Assembly: GCF_002310375.3 (NCBI RefSeq)
Contig: NZ_CP023315.3
Coordinates: 3,900,001 to 3,964,000 of the forward strand
Source of the DNA: Caulobacter vibrioides
GTDB lineage: Bacteria > Pseudomonadota > Alphaproteobacteria > Caulobacterales > Caulobacteraceae
Direction of reading: 5' to 3'
Length of the DNA: 64,000 nucleotides
Program-made: the position numbers and the translations under genes
The notes under the pieces: generated by a model
What the model was told of the DNA's origin: nothing
Seen by the model: the letters and a program-made list of their open reading frames with translations, nothing else
Databases searched by the model: none
Part shown: one piece after another, positions 1-9,705 of the stretch
Numbering within the stretch: the stretch's first letter is position 1
How the letters are laid out: every line of letters starts with the position of its first letter

Positions 1-368
<368 letters not shown>

Positions 369-645
369 TGAGTTGACATTGACTTCAGACTTCCGATCCC
401 AGGGGAAAACCCAGGACCAGGTATCTGGTTTGCATAGTTTCTTGACGAGTTCCCATCACTCGATCGACCCGAAGGCCAACCGGCGTAATGGTGTCTTCTT
501 CAAGAGACCGCATTCGTCAGCGTCAGTTGATGACCCGAAGGTCATCGCCAGAGCGCCGCCGCCTGCGTTTCTCTTTCCAATTCAACAATGTCAAAGACCC
601 GAACCACCTCAGCGGCCCCATCGTTTAGCGCCCGATGTCGGCGGA
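369..645 (-). other. rRNA operon leader (16S 5' external spacer)
   Basis: This is the transcribed stretch between the nearest rrn promoter and the mature 16S end. It holds no gene; open frames here lack a ribosome site and have no recognisable product. In the RNA (minus) sense it has a boxA-like element at 581-599 and two short hairpins capped by C(UUCG)G tetraloops: a 7 bp stem at 529-546 and a 4 bp stem at 466-477. Such structures fit RNase III processing and antitermination, but their role here is inferred. Confidence 0.75.
581..599 (-). promoter_or_regulatory. boxA-like antitermination element in rrn leader
   Basis: Read on the minus strand the site contains GGTCTTTGACATTGTTGAA. It resembles the E. 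coli rrn boxA (TGCTCTTTAACAAT) bound by NusB/NusE, and the CTTTGACATTGT form usual upstream of 16S in alphaproteobacteria. It lies between the promoters and 16S, where boxA is expected. Confidence 0.6.
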
Positions 646-651
646 GGCGGC

Positions 652-680
652 TATCTATCCAACCTCGAATTCCGTGTCAA
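652..680 (-). promoter_or_regulatory. rrn promoter P1 (16S-proximal)
   Basis: On the minus strand TTGACA (675-680) is separated by exactly 17 bases from TAGATA (652-657). An A/T-rich stretch at 681-700 immediately upstream looks like an UP element. It is the closest of three promoter modules and would start transcription near 645. Confidence 0.75.
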
Positions 681-748
681 ATCGTTTTTTTAAAACTTTT
701 CGAACCGGGCGGCGAAACCAGAAAATCCGGATCCGCCGGAGCGGCCAG

Positions 749-777
749 CTTCTAGAGAAGCCAACCAATCCAGTCAA
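749..777 (-). promoter_or_regulatory. rrn promoter P2
   Basis: On the minus strand TTGACT (772-777) and TAGAAG (749-754) are 17 bases apart, with an A/T-rich upstream flank at about 781-800. The hexamers and the bases after them (GC followed by GCCGCTCCGG) are nearly repeated in P3. Confidence 0.65.
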
Positions 778-875
778 CCGATTATTTTGAAGAAACTTCA
801 AAGCACCGAGTAACTAGACCTTACATCGCGCCGCTGAATTCTTGCGAAGTCTTGGCGGCGATGTCCGGAGCGGCG

Positions 876-904
876 CTTCTAAAGAGGCGACATTCCGAAG
901 TCAA
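876..904 (-). promoter_or_regulatory. rrn promoter P3 (distal)
   Basis: TTGACT (899-904) and TAGAAG (876-881) on the minus strand are again separated by 17 bases. A-rich sequence lies upstream (905-930). Identical hexamers and a shared downstream block suggest P2 and P3 arose by duplication. Confidence 0.65.
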
Positions 905-1151
905 CCAACTCTTTTCGACTTTTTCGACAACCCGGATGACCCGGTATCGAAGAGACAAAAAGAGGATCCCGGGGCTGCCGAAGCCGCCCTTGCGGATCCA
1001 TCACTGAGTCGATTGGAGCGAGGTTTTTAGCGAAGCGTCTGAACCGATGCAACTCCCTTTCGGGGGCCGCGTCGTCCGGTCGCGATGCCGTTCCGAGCGA
1101 GGCGGTGATCTAGTCGGCCAGCCGGCGGCTGGCAACCCCCTCGCGACAATA
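905..1151. other. Gene-free region upstream of the rrn promoters
   Basis: No supported gene is seen. Apart from the A-rich flank of P3, the main structure is a GC-rich hairpin at 1117-1133 (7 bp stem, 3-base loop) with no T tract. A further promoter cannot be recognised by eye. Confidence 0.5.
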
Positions 1152-1179
1152 TAACGACGCTCTTTTGACGGCGTCGTTA
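1152..1179 (-). terminator. Hairpin downstream of the ferredoxin gene
   Basis: A perfect 9 bp inverted repeat, TAACGACGC (1152-1160) and GCGTCGTTA (1171-1179), surrounds a 10-base loop about 45 bases after the ferredoxin stop. No strong T tract follows, so efficiency is uncertain. It separates the ferredoxin transcript from the rrn promoters. Confidence 0.55.
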
Positions 1180-1224
1180 ATAGAGGCCTGCGGAGCCCGA
1201 CCAGGCGGGCTCCAGCCGTACGCC

Positions 1225-1575
<351 letters not shown>

Positions 1576-1588
1576 CTATGGGGCGACC

Positions 1589-2827
1589 TTAGGCCGCCAC
1601 CTCTTTCATGGACACCGACGGATCGGCGAGCTTGTTGACGTCGACCGGCGTGCGCTTGGCGATCAGTTGCTTGCCGGCCATGAACTCGGGCGGAGCGTTC
1701 ACCGCCTCGACGGCCTGAACCAGGTCTCCCTTCAGATGGAAGACCGCGAACTTCGCCGCCGCCACGTCGCCGCGCACCACCTGGCGATCGGCGTCGAAGG
1801 GCAGCCCGGCGATCTGCAGCTTGAGGTCATACTGGTCCGACCAGAACCAGGGCGTCTCGGGCGCCGGTCCTGGCCGGCCCAGAATCGCCGACGCCGCCTG
1901 CTTGGCCTGTTCGAGCGCGTTCGGAACGCTCTCCAGTCGAAACTGTCGGTCATAGAGGGGCAAAGGGCGGTGACTGACATCGCCGATCGCGAAGATCGAC
2001 GGGTCATCTGTCCGCGCGTCGAGATCGACCACCACGCCATTGACGGTCGGCAGCCCGGCGTCCTTGGCCAGCTCATCATTCGGAACCGCGCCCACACCGA
2101 CGAGGGCGACATCGCACGCCACGACCCGGCCATCGGTGAAGCGCACGCCCGTCACGTGGCCCTCATGGCCTTCGAAGGCCGCGACGCCGGCGTTCAGCTC
2201 GAACGCGACGCCGTGCTTGCCGTGATAATCTTGGAAGAAGTGCGACAGCGTCTCGCAAGCGACGCGCGCCAGAACACGGCTCTCGCGCTCGATCACCATG
2301 GCATGGCTGCCCAGAGCGCGCGCCGAGGCGGCGGCCTCAAGGCCAACATAGCCGCCCCCGACGACGGCGAGGCGCTTGTCCGGACCCAGGGCGTTCTTCA
2401 GCAGTTCGGCGTCGGCGGCTGTGCGGAGCGCCAGAACGCCGGCGAGGTCCGATCCGGGGATCGGCAGCTCTCGGGCCCGCGCGCCGGTGGCCAGCACCAG
2501 AAAATCGTAGGAGATCACCTCGCCCGAGGCCAGGGTCACGGTCTTTTCCGAACGGTTGATCCGTTCGGCGACGCCGCCGAGACGCAGCATCACATTGTTT
2601 TCGGCGTACCAGTCGGCGGGCTTCAGCGACAGCGAGTCGGCGTCCGCCTCACCCTTCAGCCAGGCTTTGGAAAGCGGGGGGCGTTGATAGGGCAGCAGCG
2701 GCTCGTCCCCGATCAGGACAATCCGGCCCTCGTGACCATACTGGCGCAGGAACGCGGCGACTGAACCGCCCGCGTGACCCGCGCCGACGATAACGACGCA
2801 TGCGTTCTGATTGACGTTAGCGCTCAA
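1589..2827 (-). CDS. FAD-dependent ferredoxin reductase (rhodocoxin/putidaredoxin reductase type)
   Basis: The 412-residue product has two Rossmann dinucleotide sites: GAGHAG at residues 15-20 for FAD and GGGYVG near 157-162 for NAD(P)H. It also has an ATG motif (LATGARAREL) and the C-terminal FAIGDVSH motif of pyridine-nucleotide disulfide oxidoreductases. There is no redox-active CxxxxC pair, so it belongs to the one-electron ferredoxin reductase group. The chosen start is TTG at 2827, preceded at about 7 bases by GGGAGGG; the upstream ATG at 2866 lacks a ribosome site and adds 13 unconserved-looking residues. It would reduce the ferredoxin encoded just downstream with NAD(P)H. Confidence 0.9.
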   Translation of the reverse strand: MSANVNQNACVVIVGAGHAGGSVAAFLRQYGHEGRIVLIGDEPLLPYQRPPLSKAWLKGEADADSLSLKPADWYAENNVMLRLGGVAERINRSEKTVTLASGEVISYDFLVLATGARARELPIPGSDLAGVLALRTAADAELLKNALGPDKRLAVVGGGYVGLEAAASARALGSHAMVIERESRVLARVACETLSHFFQDYHGKHGVAFELNAGVAAFEGHEGHVTGVRFTDGRVVACDVALVGVGAVPNDELAKDAGLPTVNGVVVDLDARTDDPSIFAIGDVSHRPLPLYDRQFRLESVPNALEQAKQAASAILGRPGPAPETPWFWSDQYDLKLQIAGLPFDADRQVVRGDVAAAKFAVFHLKGDLVQAVEAVNAPPEFMAGKQLIAKRTPVDVNKLADPSVSMKEVAA

Positions 2828-2956
2828 TGACGCCCTCCCTTTCGTCAAAAATGACGCCGGCGTCACCTATTGGCAAGCGCCTTCGATAGAGGCGGATGCA
2901 GAATGCGTCGGGGAAAGTGTCTGCGATACAGCGCCCGGACGCCTTGCGTACTTAGC

Positions 2957-2991
2957 ATATGGGGCGGCTCGTCTCCGAAGCCGCCCCATAT
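2957..2991. terminator. Strong hairpin after sdhB
   Basis: A perfect 13 bp inverted repeat (2957-2969 and 2979-2991, arms ATATGGGGCGGCT and its complement) with a 9-base loop lies 20 bases beyond the sdhB stop. On the plus strand it runs into TTTC; on the minus strand no clear T tract follows. It probably ends the sdh transcript and insulates the reductase gene. Confidence 0.7.
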
Positions 2992-3011
2992 TTCTTGTCC
3001 TGGAGGATGCG

Positions 3012-3794
3012 TCAGACGACGCGCTCGACCATCATCTTCTTGATTTCGGCGATCGCCTTGGCGGGGTTCAGCCCCTTGGGGCAGACCTGAGCGCAGTTCA
3101 TGATCGTGTGGCAGCGATAGAGCTTGAAGGGATCCTCAAGCGCATCGAGGCGGTCTCCGGTGGCCTCGTCGCGGCTGTCGATCAGCCAGCGATAGGCGTG
3201 CAGCAGCGCCGCCGGGCCCAGATACTTGTCGCCGTTCCACCAGTAGCTGGGGCAGGAGGTCGAGCAGCAGGCGCAGAGAATGCACTCATAGAGGCCGTCG
3301 AGCTTCTCGCGGTCTTCCGGTGACTGCTTCCACTCGGCCTGCGGCTCGGGCGTGTCGGTGTGCAGCCACGGCTCGATCGAGGCGTACTGCGCGTAGAACA
3401 GCGTCAGGTCCGGGATCAGGTCTTTAACCACAGGCATGTGTGGCAGCGGGCTGATCTGCACCGCCTTGCCCGGGACCTCGGCCCAGCCGTGGGTGCAGGC
3501 CAGGGTGTTGCGACCGCCGATGTTCATCGAGCACGAGCCGCAAACGCCTTCCCGGCACGACCGGCGGAAGGCCAGGGTCGGGTCGATGGTGTTCTTGATA
3601 TAGAGCAGGGCGTCCAGGACCATCGGCCCGACGGCGTCGACATCGACGTCGTAGGTGTCCCAGCGCGGGTTGCCACCCGCTTCCGGGTCGTAGCGATAGA
3701 TCTTGAAGGTCTTGACCTTCTTGGCGCCGGCCGGGGCGGGCCAATGCTTGCCCGACTTGACCTGCGAGTTCTTGGGGAGTGCGAGTTCGACCAT
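3012..3794 (-). CDS. sdhB: Succinate dehydrogenase iron-sulfur subunit
   Basis: This is the 260-residue electron-relay subunit of complex II. The N-terminal ferredoxin domain has Cys80, Cys85, Cys88 and Cys100 for the [2Fe-2S] centre. The C-terminal part has Cys171/174/177 with Cys238, and Cys181 with Cys228/234, for the [4Fe-4S] and [3Fe-4S] centres. It moves electrons from the SdhA flavin to quinone at the SdhC/D membrane anchor. It lies 7 bases after sdhA, last in the sdhC-D-A-B operon. Confidence 0.98.
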   Translation of the reverse strand: MVELALPKNSQVKSGKHWPAPAGAKKVKTFKIYRYDPEAGGNPRWDTYDVDVDAVGPMVLDALLYIKNTIDPTLAFRRSCREGVCGSCSMNIGGRNTLACTHGWAEVPGKAVQISPLPHMPVVKDLIPDLTLFYAQYASIEPWLHTDTPEPQAEWKQSPEDREKLDGLYECILCACCSTSCPSYWWNGDKYLGPAALLHAYRWLIDSRDEATGDRLDALEDPFKLYRCHTIMNCAQVCPKGLNPAKAIAEIKKMMVERVV

Positions 3795-3801
3795 CGTACC
3801 C

Positions 3802-5589
3802 TCAGTAGACCCGTTGCTTCGGCGGGATGTAAGCGATGTCGTCCGACATGGTGTAGCTGTGGACCGGGCGGTAGTCGATCTTCACCTTGCCGGTGTCGAG
3901 CTCGAGCCACGCCAGGGTGTGCTTCATCCATTCGGTGTCGTTGCGATCCGAGAAATCCTCGCGGGCGTGGGCGCCGCGGCTTTCGGTGCGGTTGGCCGCG
4001 CCGTTCACCGTCACGACCGCCTGACCGATCAGGTTGTCGAACTCGAGGGTTTCCATCAGGTCGGTGTTCCACACCAGACCCCGATCGCTGACCTTGAGGT
4101 CGGCCTTCTTGTCCCAGACGGCCTGCAGCCGCGCAACGCCGCTGTCCAGGCTCTCGCCGGTGCGGAACACGGCGGCGTCTTCCTGCATCGCCTTCTGCAT
4201 TTCAAGGCGCAATTCGGCGGCGCCCGTCGAGCCCGAGGCGTTACGGAAGCCGTCGAAGCGCGCCAGGTGGGCGTCGGTCTGGACGTCCTTCAGTTCCGGC
4301 TGCTTGGCGCCCGGCTTGAGGATTTCGGCGCAACGCAGCGCCGCAGCGCGACCGAACACGACAAGGTCGATCAGCGAGTTTGAGCCCAGGCGGTTGGCGC
4401 CGTGCACCGACACGCAGGCGGCCTCGCCCACGGCCATCAGGCCCGGGATCACCTGGTCGGGATTGTCGCCCGACTTGGTGACGACTTCGCCGTGATAGTT
4501 CGTCGGGATGCCGCCCATATTGTAGTGCACGGTCGGCAGGACCGGGATCGGCGCCTTGGTCACATCGACGCCGGCGAAGACCTTGGCCGTTTCCGAAATG
4601 CCCGGCAGGCGCTCGTGCAGGATCTTCGGATCCAGGTGATCCAGGTGCAGGAAGATGTGGTCCTTGTTGGGACCCACGCCGCGCCCTTCGCGGATTTCGA
4701 TGGTCATCGCGCGGCTGACCATGTCACGCGGGGCCAGATCCTTCACGGTCGGCGCATAGCGCTCCATGAAGCGCTCGCCTTCCGAGTTGGTCAGGTAGCC
4801 GCCTTCGCCGCGCGCGCCCTCCGTGATCAGGCAGCCGGCGCCGTAGATGCCGGTGGGGTGGAACTGCACGAATTCCATGTCCTGCAGCGGCAGGCCGGCG
4901 CGCAGCGCCATGGCGTTGCCGTCGCCCGTGCAGGTGTGGGCCGAGGTCGCCGAGAAGTAGGCGCGGCCGTAACCGCCGGTCGCCAGAACCACCATCTGGG
5001 CCTGGAAGCGGTGCAGGGTGCCGTCGTCGAGCTTCCACGCGGTCACGCCGCGGCAGACGCCGTCGTCCATGATCAGGTCGAGGGCGAAGTACTCGATGAA
5101 GAACTCGGTGTCGTGAGCCAGCGACTGGCCATACATCGTGTGCAGCATGGCGTGACCGGTCCGGTCGGCCGCCGCGCAGGTGCGCTGGATCGGGCCTTCG
5201 CCGAAGTTCTTGGTCATGCCGCCGAAGGCGCGTTGATAGATCTTGCCGTCGGGCGTCCGCGAGAAGGGCACGCCCCAGTGCTCGAGCTCATAGACCGCCG
5301 CAGGCGCGTTGCGGGTCAGGTACTCGATGGCGTCCTGGTCGCCCAGCCAGTCCGAACCCTTGACGGTGTCGAACATGTGCCAGCGCCAGTCGTCCTGGCT
5401 CATGTTGCCCAGCGAGGCCGAGATGCCGCCCTGCGCCGCCACGGTGTGGCTGCGGGTCGGGAACACCTTGGTGATGCAGGCGGTCTTCAGACCGGCCTGG
5501 GCGGCGCCGAGCGCGGCGCGAAGGCCCGAGCCGCCGGCGCCGACGACGACGACGTCGAACTTGTGATCAATAAACTTGTAGGCCGACAT
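3802..5589 (-). CDS. sdhA: Succinate dehydrogenase flavoprotein subunit
   Basis: This 595-residue subunit oxidises succinate to fumarate in the TCA cycle. The FAD dinucleotide motif GAGGSG begins near residue 17, and the histidine expected to bind FAD covalently is His48 in SHTVAAQGG. Downstream substrate and flavin motifs such as HPTG and LGSNSL are intact. The open frame extends to 5811 but the true start is the ATG at 5589: MSAYKF begins the conserved fold, and this ATG overlaps the sdhD stop by one base (TGATG), implying translational coupling. Confidence 0.98.
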   Translation of the reverse strand: MSAYKFIDHKFDVVVVGAGGSGLRAALGAAQAGLKTACITKVFPTRSHTVAAQGGISASLGNMSQDDWRWHMFDTVKGSDWLGDQDAIEYLTRNAPAAVYELEHWGVPFSRTPDGKIYQRAFGGMTKNFGEGPIQRTCAAADRTGHAMLHTMYGQSLAHDTEFFIEYFALDLIMDDGVCRGVTAWKLDDGTLHRFQAQMVVLATGGYGRAYFSATSAHTCTGDGNAMALRAGLPLQDMEFVQFHPTGIYGAGCLITEGARGEGGYLTNSEGERFMERYAPTVKDLAPRDMVSRAMTIEIREGRGVGPNKDHIFLHLDHLDPKILHERLPGISETAKVFAGVDVTKAPIPVLPTVHYNMGGIPTNYHGEVVTKSGDNPDQVIPGLMAVGEAACVSVHGANRLGSNSLIDLVVFGRAAALRCAEILKPGAKQPELKDVQTDAHLARFDGFRNASGSTGAAELRLEMQKAMQEDAAVFRTGESLDSGVARLQAVWDKKADLKVSDRGLVWNTDLMETLEFDNLIGQAVVTVNGAANRTESRGAHAREDFSDRNDTEWMKHTLAWLELDTGKVKIDYRPVHSYTMSDDIAYIPPKQRVY

Positions 5590-6008
5590 CAATGGGCTCC
5601 GGTCACGGTCAGGGCGACCTTGAGGATCGAGAAGACCCCCACGGCGCCGGCCAGCACGCAGACGAACAGGTTGCCAATCACCAGGGCGGTCTTGGTGGTG
5701 AAGCGTTCGATATAGTCTTCGATCACGACCTGCACAGCGCTCTGAAGGTGCACGAGGGCGGCGATCAGCAGCAGGCTCAGGAGAACGGCGTTGACGGGCT
5801 GGGCCATCCACTGGACGACGACGTCATGCGGCGCGCGCACCTGCTTGAGGGCCGAATAGACGCCCCACACCGTCAACGGCGCCAGCGCCAGGCCCGAGAC
5901 GCGCTCGGTGATGAAGTGGCTGACGCCATGGCGCGACGCGCCCATGCCCCGAGCGCGCGACAGCGGCGTGCGGAACTGCTGGGGCTGGAAAAGTTCTTTC
6001 TTGCTCAT
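5589..6008 (-). CDS. sdhD: Succinate dehydrogenase membrane anchor subunit
   Basis: The 139-residue protein has three hydrophobic segments (about 38-55, 72-95 and 107-130), as expected for the small cytochrome b anchor. By motif alignment with E. coli SdhD, the haem ligand is present as His87 and the quinone-site pair is Asp98-Tyr99. The ATG at 6008 follows sdhC with a 2-base gap, and the stop overlaps the sdhA start. With SdhC it forms the ubiquinone reduction site in the inner membrane. Confidence 0.92.
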   Translation of the reverse strand: MSKKELFQPQQFRTPLSRARGMGASRHGVSHFITERVSGLALAPLTVWGVYSALKQVRAPHDVVVQWMAQPVNAVLLSLLLIAALVHLQSAVQVVIEDYIERFTTKTALVIGNLFVCVLAGAVGVFSILKVALTVTGAH

Positions 6009-6010
6009 GA

Positions 6011-6418
6011 TCAGAAAGCTCCGATGCCGCCGGCGATGACCCAGGTCACGATCGTCGCCACCACCGCAAAAGCGATGGCCATGGCGCCGGTCATGTCGGA
6101 CGTGCGGGGAGCGAAGCCCTTGCCGGCGTCCCAGAAGGTCTGACGGATCGTGTAGGCGACGTTGAAGAAGACCGCGAAGGTCTCGCCCAGCAGGACAAGC
6201 TTGCCGATCGGCGAACCCAGCAAGCCGACATAGCTTGCATAGGCGTCGGGCCCGGCGGCGAGAGCGGCGGCCCAGCCCGCAAGGATCACGGCGCCGGCCC
6301 AGAGGCCAACGACGCAACCGCGGTGGAGGATCGAGCAGGCCATCGTGATATGCCAGCGCCACACTTGCAGGTGCGGCGACATCGGGCGCTCAGGCAGCCC
6401 CCGGCTCGTGTCGGTCAT
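6011..6418 (-). CDS. sdhC: Succinate dehydrogenase cytochrome b556 subunit
   Basis: The 135-residue first gene of the operon has three membrane segments (about 25-48, 70-90 and 111-131). The quinone-site signature SILHR is kept (Ser29, His32, Arg33). The second helix, which in E. coli reads YH followed by GIRH, here reads FN followed by TIRQ. The residue aligned with the usual haem b ligand is therefore Asn86, and the second histidine is Gln93. The start at 6418 fits the family; the longer frame reaching 6526 covers the promoter. Identity is secure from operon position and motifs; haem occupancy is uncertain. Confidence 0.92.
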   Translation of the reverse strand: MTDTSRGLPERPMSPHLQVWRWHITMACSILHRGCVVGLWAGAVILAGWAAALAAGPDAYASYVGLLGSPIGKLVLLGETFAVFFNVAYTIRQTFWDAGKGFAPRTSDMTGAMAIAFAVVATIVTWVIAGGIGAF

Positions 6419-6459
6419 GAGAGGTCCAACCCCAGTAGCCTTTGTGCGTTGCGGGATGC

Positions 6460-6486
6460 TTTTAAGCGCGAGGGCGGGGGTGTCAA
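6460..6486 (-). promoter_or_regulatory. sdh operon promoter, sigma-73 type
   Basis: On the minus strand TTGACAC (from 6486) is followed after 12 bases by GCTTAAAA (6460-6467). This fits the C. crescentus housekeeping consensus TTGACGS-N10-14-GCTANAWC. It lies about 40 bases upstream of the sdhC start. Confidence 0.6.
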
Positions 6487-6589
6487 TTAAACGGCGCCCT
6501 GTTGAGAAACGTTCGCAATTCCTCACCTTGGCGGGTCGACGAGCGCGTCCCAGGGCTTGAGGCGCAGGCCCTCGCCAACAACGCGAGGT

Positions 6590-7177
6590 CTAAGCCGCGC
6601 GCAGCACTGTAAGGGCCAGGTGCTGGAGGAGCATGATCGTCTTGGCGTCGCGGATACGGCCGTCCGCGATCATGGCCAGAGCTTGCTCCATCGTCATCTC
6701 CAGGACCTCGATGTCTTCGCCCTCATTGGGGTGGCCTCCGCCGTCGCTGATGCGCATGGCCGCATCGTACTCGGCGACGAAGAAGTGCAGGATCTCGGTC
6801 ACCGATCCGGGGCTCATGAAGGCCTCGAACACCTTGCGGACCTCACCTAGGCGGTAGCCCAGCTCCTCCTCGACCTCCGCTCGGATACGGACTTCGGGCT
6901 CGGCGTCGTCGAGCAGGCCGGCTGCGGCTTCGATCAAGAGGTCGTCGCAGCCGTTCACAAAGGCCGGATAGCGGAACTGCTTGACCAGCAGCACCGTCCG
7001 GTTCTCGATATTGTAGGGAAGAAGGACAGCGCCGTTGCCACGATCGTAGTGCTCGCGCGACTGGGTCTGCCAGGTTCCGTCCCGGCGCTTCCAGTCGAAG
7101 GTCGTGGTCCGCAGCACGTACCAGTTGTCGGAGAGCAGTCTGGTTTCGCGAACCCGAACCCGATCCTTGACCGACAT
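6590..7177 (-). CDS. Nudix hydrolase (NudK/ADP-sugar diphosphatase-like)
   Basis: The 195-residue protein contains a Nudix box at residues 87-108, beginning GLLDDAE and ending EEELGY. The glutamates that bind the catalytic metal are present, with one residue fewer than the classical spacing, as also seen in GDP-mannose/ADP-ribose type enzymes. It likely splits a nucleoside diphosphate linked to another moiety; the substrate cannot be read from sequence. The ATG at 7177 has a strong GGAGG site 5 bases upstream, which itself overlaps the zapE stop, so the two genes are co-transcribed. Confidence 0.85.
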   Translation of the reverse strand: MSVKDRVRVRETRLLSDNWYVLRTTTFDWKRRDGTWQTQSREHYDRGNGAVLLPYNIENRTVLLVKQFRYPAFVNGCDDLLIEAAAGLLDDAEPEVRIRAEVEEELGYRLGEVRKVFEAFMSPGSVTEILHFFVAEYDAAMRISDGGGHPNEGEDIEVLEMTMEQALAMIADGRIRDAKTIMLLQHLALTVLRAA

Positions 7178-7186
7178 CGCCGCCTC

Positions 7187-8305
7187 CTAATCCCTGACTC
7201 GACCGACATAGTCGGCGGACCGCATTTCCTGCAGGCGCGAGACGGTCCGCTCGAACTCAAAGGCCCCCTCCCCCTCCGGATAGAGCTGCTCCGGCTCGGC
7301 TTCGGCCAGCGCCACCAGTTTGACGTCGGCTTCATAGAGCGCGTCGACCAGGGTGTTGAAGCGCCGCGCGGCGTCACGGCGCGCCGGCGTGAGGCAAGGC
7401 ACGTCCTCAAGGAAGAGTGTGTGGAAGCGCTCGGCGATCGCGAGATAGTCCTGCGAGCCGAGGGCTTGCTGGCACAGACTGGCGAAGGACGAGCGCACCA
7501 GGCCACCCGCCGCGCGGGGCAGGCGCATCTTCCGTCCCAGCACCTCGAGAGTCGCGCCCGTCTCAGGCGCGCCGTCCAGCATGTCGGCCCAGAGCCGGTC
7601 GAACGCGGATTGGCTCGCCTTGTCGTTCGGCGCCAACCAGGTGCGGGCCGCGCGCAGGCGATCCAGGCGGAAATCGACCGGCCCCCGCACCGCCACGACG
7701 TCCATCGCCGACTTTAGCATGTCGATGAAGGGCAAGAAGAGCTGACGGTTCAGGCCGTCCTTATAGAGATCCTCCGGCGGCCGGTTCGAGGTCGCCACCA
7801 GGGTGACGCCGCGCGCGAACAGCGCCTCGAAGAGCCGTCCCAGGATCATGGCGTCGGCGATGTCGGTGACCTGCAACTCGTCGAAGCACAGCAGGCGCGC
7901 TTCGCCGGCGATCCGCTCGGCGGTGGGCGCGACGGGATCATCGCCCTTGGACTGGCCAAACCGCGCCTTGCGGGTGGCGGCATCGCCCTTGCGCCAGACG
8001 TCGATGTCGGCGTGGACCTCGGCCATGAAGGCGTGGAAGTGGATACGGCGCTTCTTGGCCACGGGCGCGCTGTCGAAGAAGAGATCCATGACCATGGACT
8101 TGCCGCGACCGACGGGGCCCCACAGATAGACGCCGCGCTGGCTCTTGGGCTTGCGACCGAAGAACGAGAAGCCCGGCTCGCCGGCGGCGTCGAGATCGGC
8201 CTCCAGGCGCGACAGGGCCTCGACCGCGGCCGCCTGGGCGACGTCGGGCCTGATCTCGCCCTGGGCCAGGCGCTCGCGATAGGCGGTGCGAAGGGAAGTC
8301 GGCAT
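7187..8305 (-). CDS. zapE: Cell division protein ZapE (AFG1-family ATPase)
   Basis: This 372-residue P-loop ATPase has Walker A GPVGRGKS at 63-70 and Walker B LLCFDE ending at 143, followed by the ELQVTDIADA stretch typical of the AFG1/ZapE family. In E. coli ZapE associates with the FtsZ ring under stress; mitochondrial AFG1 aids membrane protein turnover. The ATG at 8305 is preferred to the TTG just before it. The frequent alphaproteobacterial position near sdh and mdh genes is kept here. Confidence 0.9.
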   Translation of the reverse strand: MPTSLRTAYRERLAQGEIRPDVAQAAAVEALSRLEADLDAAGEPGFSFFGRKPKSQRGVYLWGPVGRGKSMVMDLFFDSAPVAKKRRIHFHAFMAEVHADIDVWRKGDAATRKARFGQSKGDDPVAPTAERIAGEARLLCFDELQVTDIADAMILGRLFEALFARGVTLVATSNRPPEDLYKDGLNRQLFLPFIDMLKSAMDVVAVRGPVDFRLDRLRAARTWLAPNDKASQSAFDRLWADMLDGAPETGATLEVLGRKMRLPRAAGGLVRSSFASLCQQALGSQDYLAIAERFHTLFLEDVPCLTPARRDAARRFNTLVDALYEADVKLVALAEAEPEQLYPEGEGAFEFERTVSRLQEMRSADYVGRVRD

Positions 8306-8386
8306 CAAGGATTGCGGTTAGCGCGTTCGCCGCGCCCGGAGCAAGAGGGCGCTGACAGAACCGATCACCGCGCCTAAGCTCGACCC

Positions 8387-9262
8387 ATGGTTCATGTTCC
8401 GGCCGCCGGGGCGGTCCAAGCGGGCCAATCCGCTGAGCCCCACATCATCGACACCCTGATCGCCGAACGCGCCCCAAGGCTGACGGGCTCGCCGGCCTGG
8501 CCGCTGCTGAAGCCCGCTCTTTATCGCCTGCTCGACTATCGCAAGGCGCGGACCATGGCTGAGACCATCGAGACGATGGGCGGCCAGGCGGCGCTCGATC
8601 ATGTGTCGCGGCTCTTGTCGCTGAAGGTCGAGATCCGCGGCCTTGAGCATCTGCCCGCCGAGGGCCGCGTCGTGATCGTGGCCAACCATCCGACCGGCAT
8701 CGGGGACGGCGTGGCTGTCTATGACGCCCTAAAGACCCATCGTCCGGACCTCGTCTTCTACGCCAATGCGGACGCCCACCGCGTTTGCCCACGCTTCGAC
8801 GACGTCCTGATCCCCGTCGAATGGGTCGAGGAGAAGCGCAGCCGCGAGCGCATGCGCCTGACCCTCTCCATGACCCGCGAGGCGATGGAGGCCGAAAGGG
8901 CGCTTATGATCTTCCCCGCCGGACGGCTGGCGGTGACGGATGCGGAAGGGCGGCTCAGCGATCCGCCTTGGATGTCCTCGGCCGTCTCAATCGCGCGCAA
9001 GTATGGTGCGCCGATCGCGCCCATTCACCTGGAGGGGCCCTGGTCGACCCTTTTCCACCTGTTCGGCCGTCTCTCGCGCGAGCTTCGGGACATCACTCTG
9101 TTCCACGAACTGCTGAACAAGAAGGGACGGCGCTTCTCGCTGACCATCGGGCCGCCCGTTGATCCGGAGGCCTTGCCGCGAGACGCTGAGCAAGCCACCG
9201 AGGTCCTGAAGCGCTATGTGGAGCGTCAACTGCCGAACGAGCCGACGAGCCCCCTGACGTGA
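8387..9262 (+). CDS. PlsC-like lysophospholipid/glycerol acyltransferase
   Basis: The 291-residue product has the acyltransferase block NHPTGIGDG near residue 103, a spaced form of the usual NH-x4-D site, and a downstream FPAGRL motif that fits the phosphate-binding region. It probably transfers an acyl group to a glycerol-phosphate-type lipid at the membrane. It is the first gene of a long plus-strand run, and its stop overlaps the tsaE GTG start by 4 bases. No clear Shine-Dalgarno precedes the ATG at 8387, so the start is moderately certain. The exact lipid substrate is unknown. Confidence 0.82.
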   Translation: MVHVPAAGAVQAGQSAEPHIIDTLIAERAPRLTGSPAWPLLKPALYRLLDYRKARTMAETIETMGGQAALDHVSRLLSLKVEIRGLEHLPAEGRVVIVANHPTGIGDGVAVYDALKTHRPDLVFYANADAHRVCPRFDDVLIPVEWVEEKRSRERMRLTLSMTREAMEAERALMIFPAGRLAVTDAEGRLSDPPWMSSAVSIARKYGAPIAPIHLEGPWSTLFHLFGRLSRELRDITLFHELLNKKGRRFSLTIGPPVDPEALPRDAEQATEVLKRYVERQLPNEPTSPLT

Positions 9263-9705
9263 AGACCCTTTCCCTCGCCGACGAGGCCGCGACCCAGGCG
9301 CTGGGCCGGACGCTGGCCCGCGCCCTTCGCCCGGGAGACGCCCTCTGCCTGACCGGCCCGCTCGGCGCCGGCAAGTCGACCCTGGCCCGGGCCCTGATCC
9401 GGGCTCTGACGACGCCGGACGAGGAGGTCCCCAGCCCGACCTTCACGCTGGTTCAGTTCTATGAGACGGCGAAGTTCCCCCTGGCCCATTTCGACCTCTA
9501 TCGCCTTTCGGATCCCGACGAGGCCTACGAGATCGGACTGGACGAAGCGCTCGACGGCGGCGTCGCCCTGATCGAATGGCCCCAGCGCCTGGAAGGCCGT
9601 TTGCCCCGGACTCGGCTCGATATAGACATCGCCCTGGACGGCGACGCCCGACGCGCCGTCATCGTGGCGCACGGCGATTTCGAAGGACGTGACCTTGAGC
9701 TCTGA
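9259..9705 (+). CDS. tsaE: tRNA threonylcarbamoyladenosine biosynthesis ATPase TsaE
   Basis: The 148-residue protein has Walker A GPLGAGKST at 33-41 and the family stretch SPTFTLVQFYE followed by HFDLYRL. TsaE works with TsaB and TsaD to make t6A37 in ANN-decoding tRNAs. It begins at a GTG inside the GTGA overlap with the acyltransferase, and its end overlaps the amgK start by 17 bases. The tsaE-amgK-murU order is common in proteobacteria. Confidence 0.95.
   Translation: MKTLSLADEAATQALGRTLARALRPGDALCLTGPLGAGKSTLARALIRALTTPDEEVPSPTFTLVQFYETAKFPLAHFDLYRLSDPDEAYEIGLDEALDGGVALIEWPQRLEGRLPRTRLDIDIALDGDARRAVIVAHGDFEGRDLEL

Noticed and set aside
373..1030. Open frames in the rrn leader and promoter region
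   Set aside because: They overlap rrn promoters and the transcribed leader, lack ribosome sites and resemble no protein.
4402..5715. A 437-codon plus-strand frame opposite sdhA
   Set aside because: It covers the well-supported sdhA gene and shows no protein family features.
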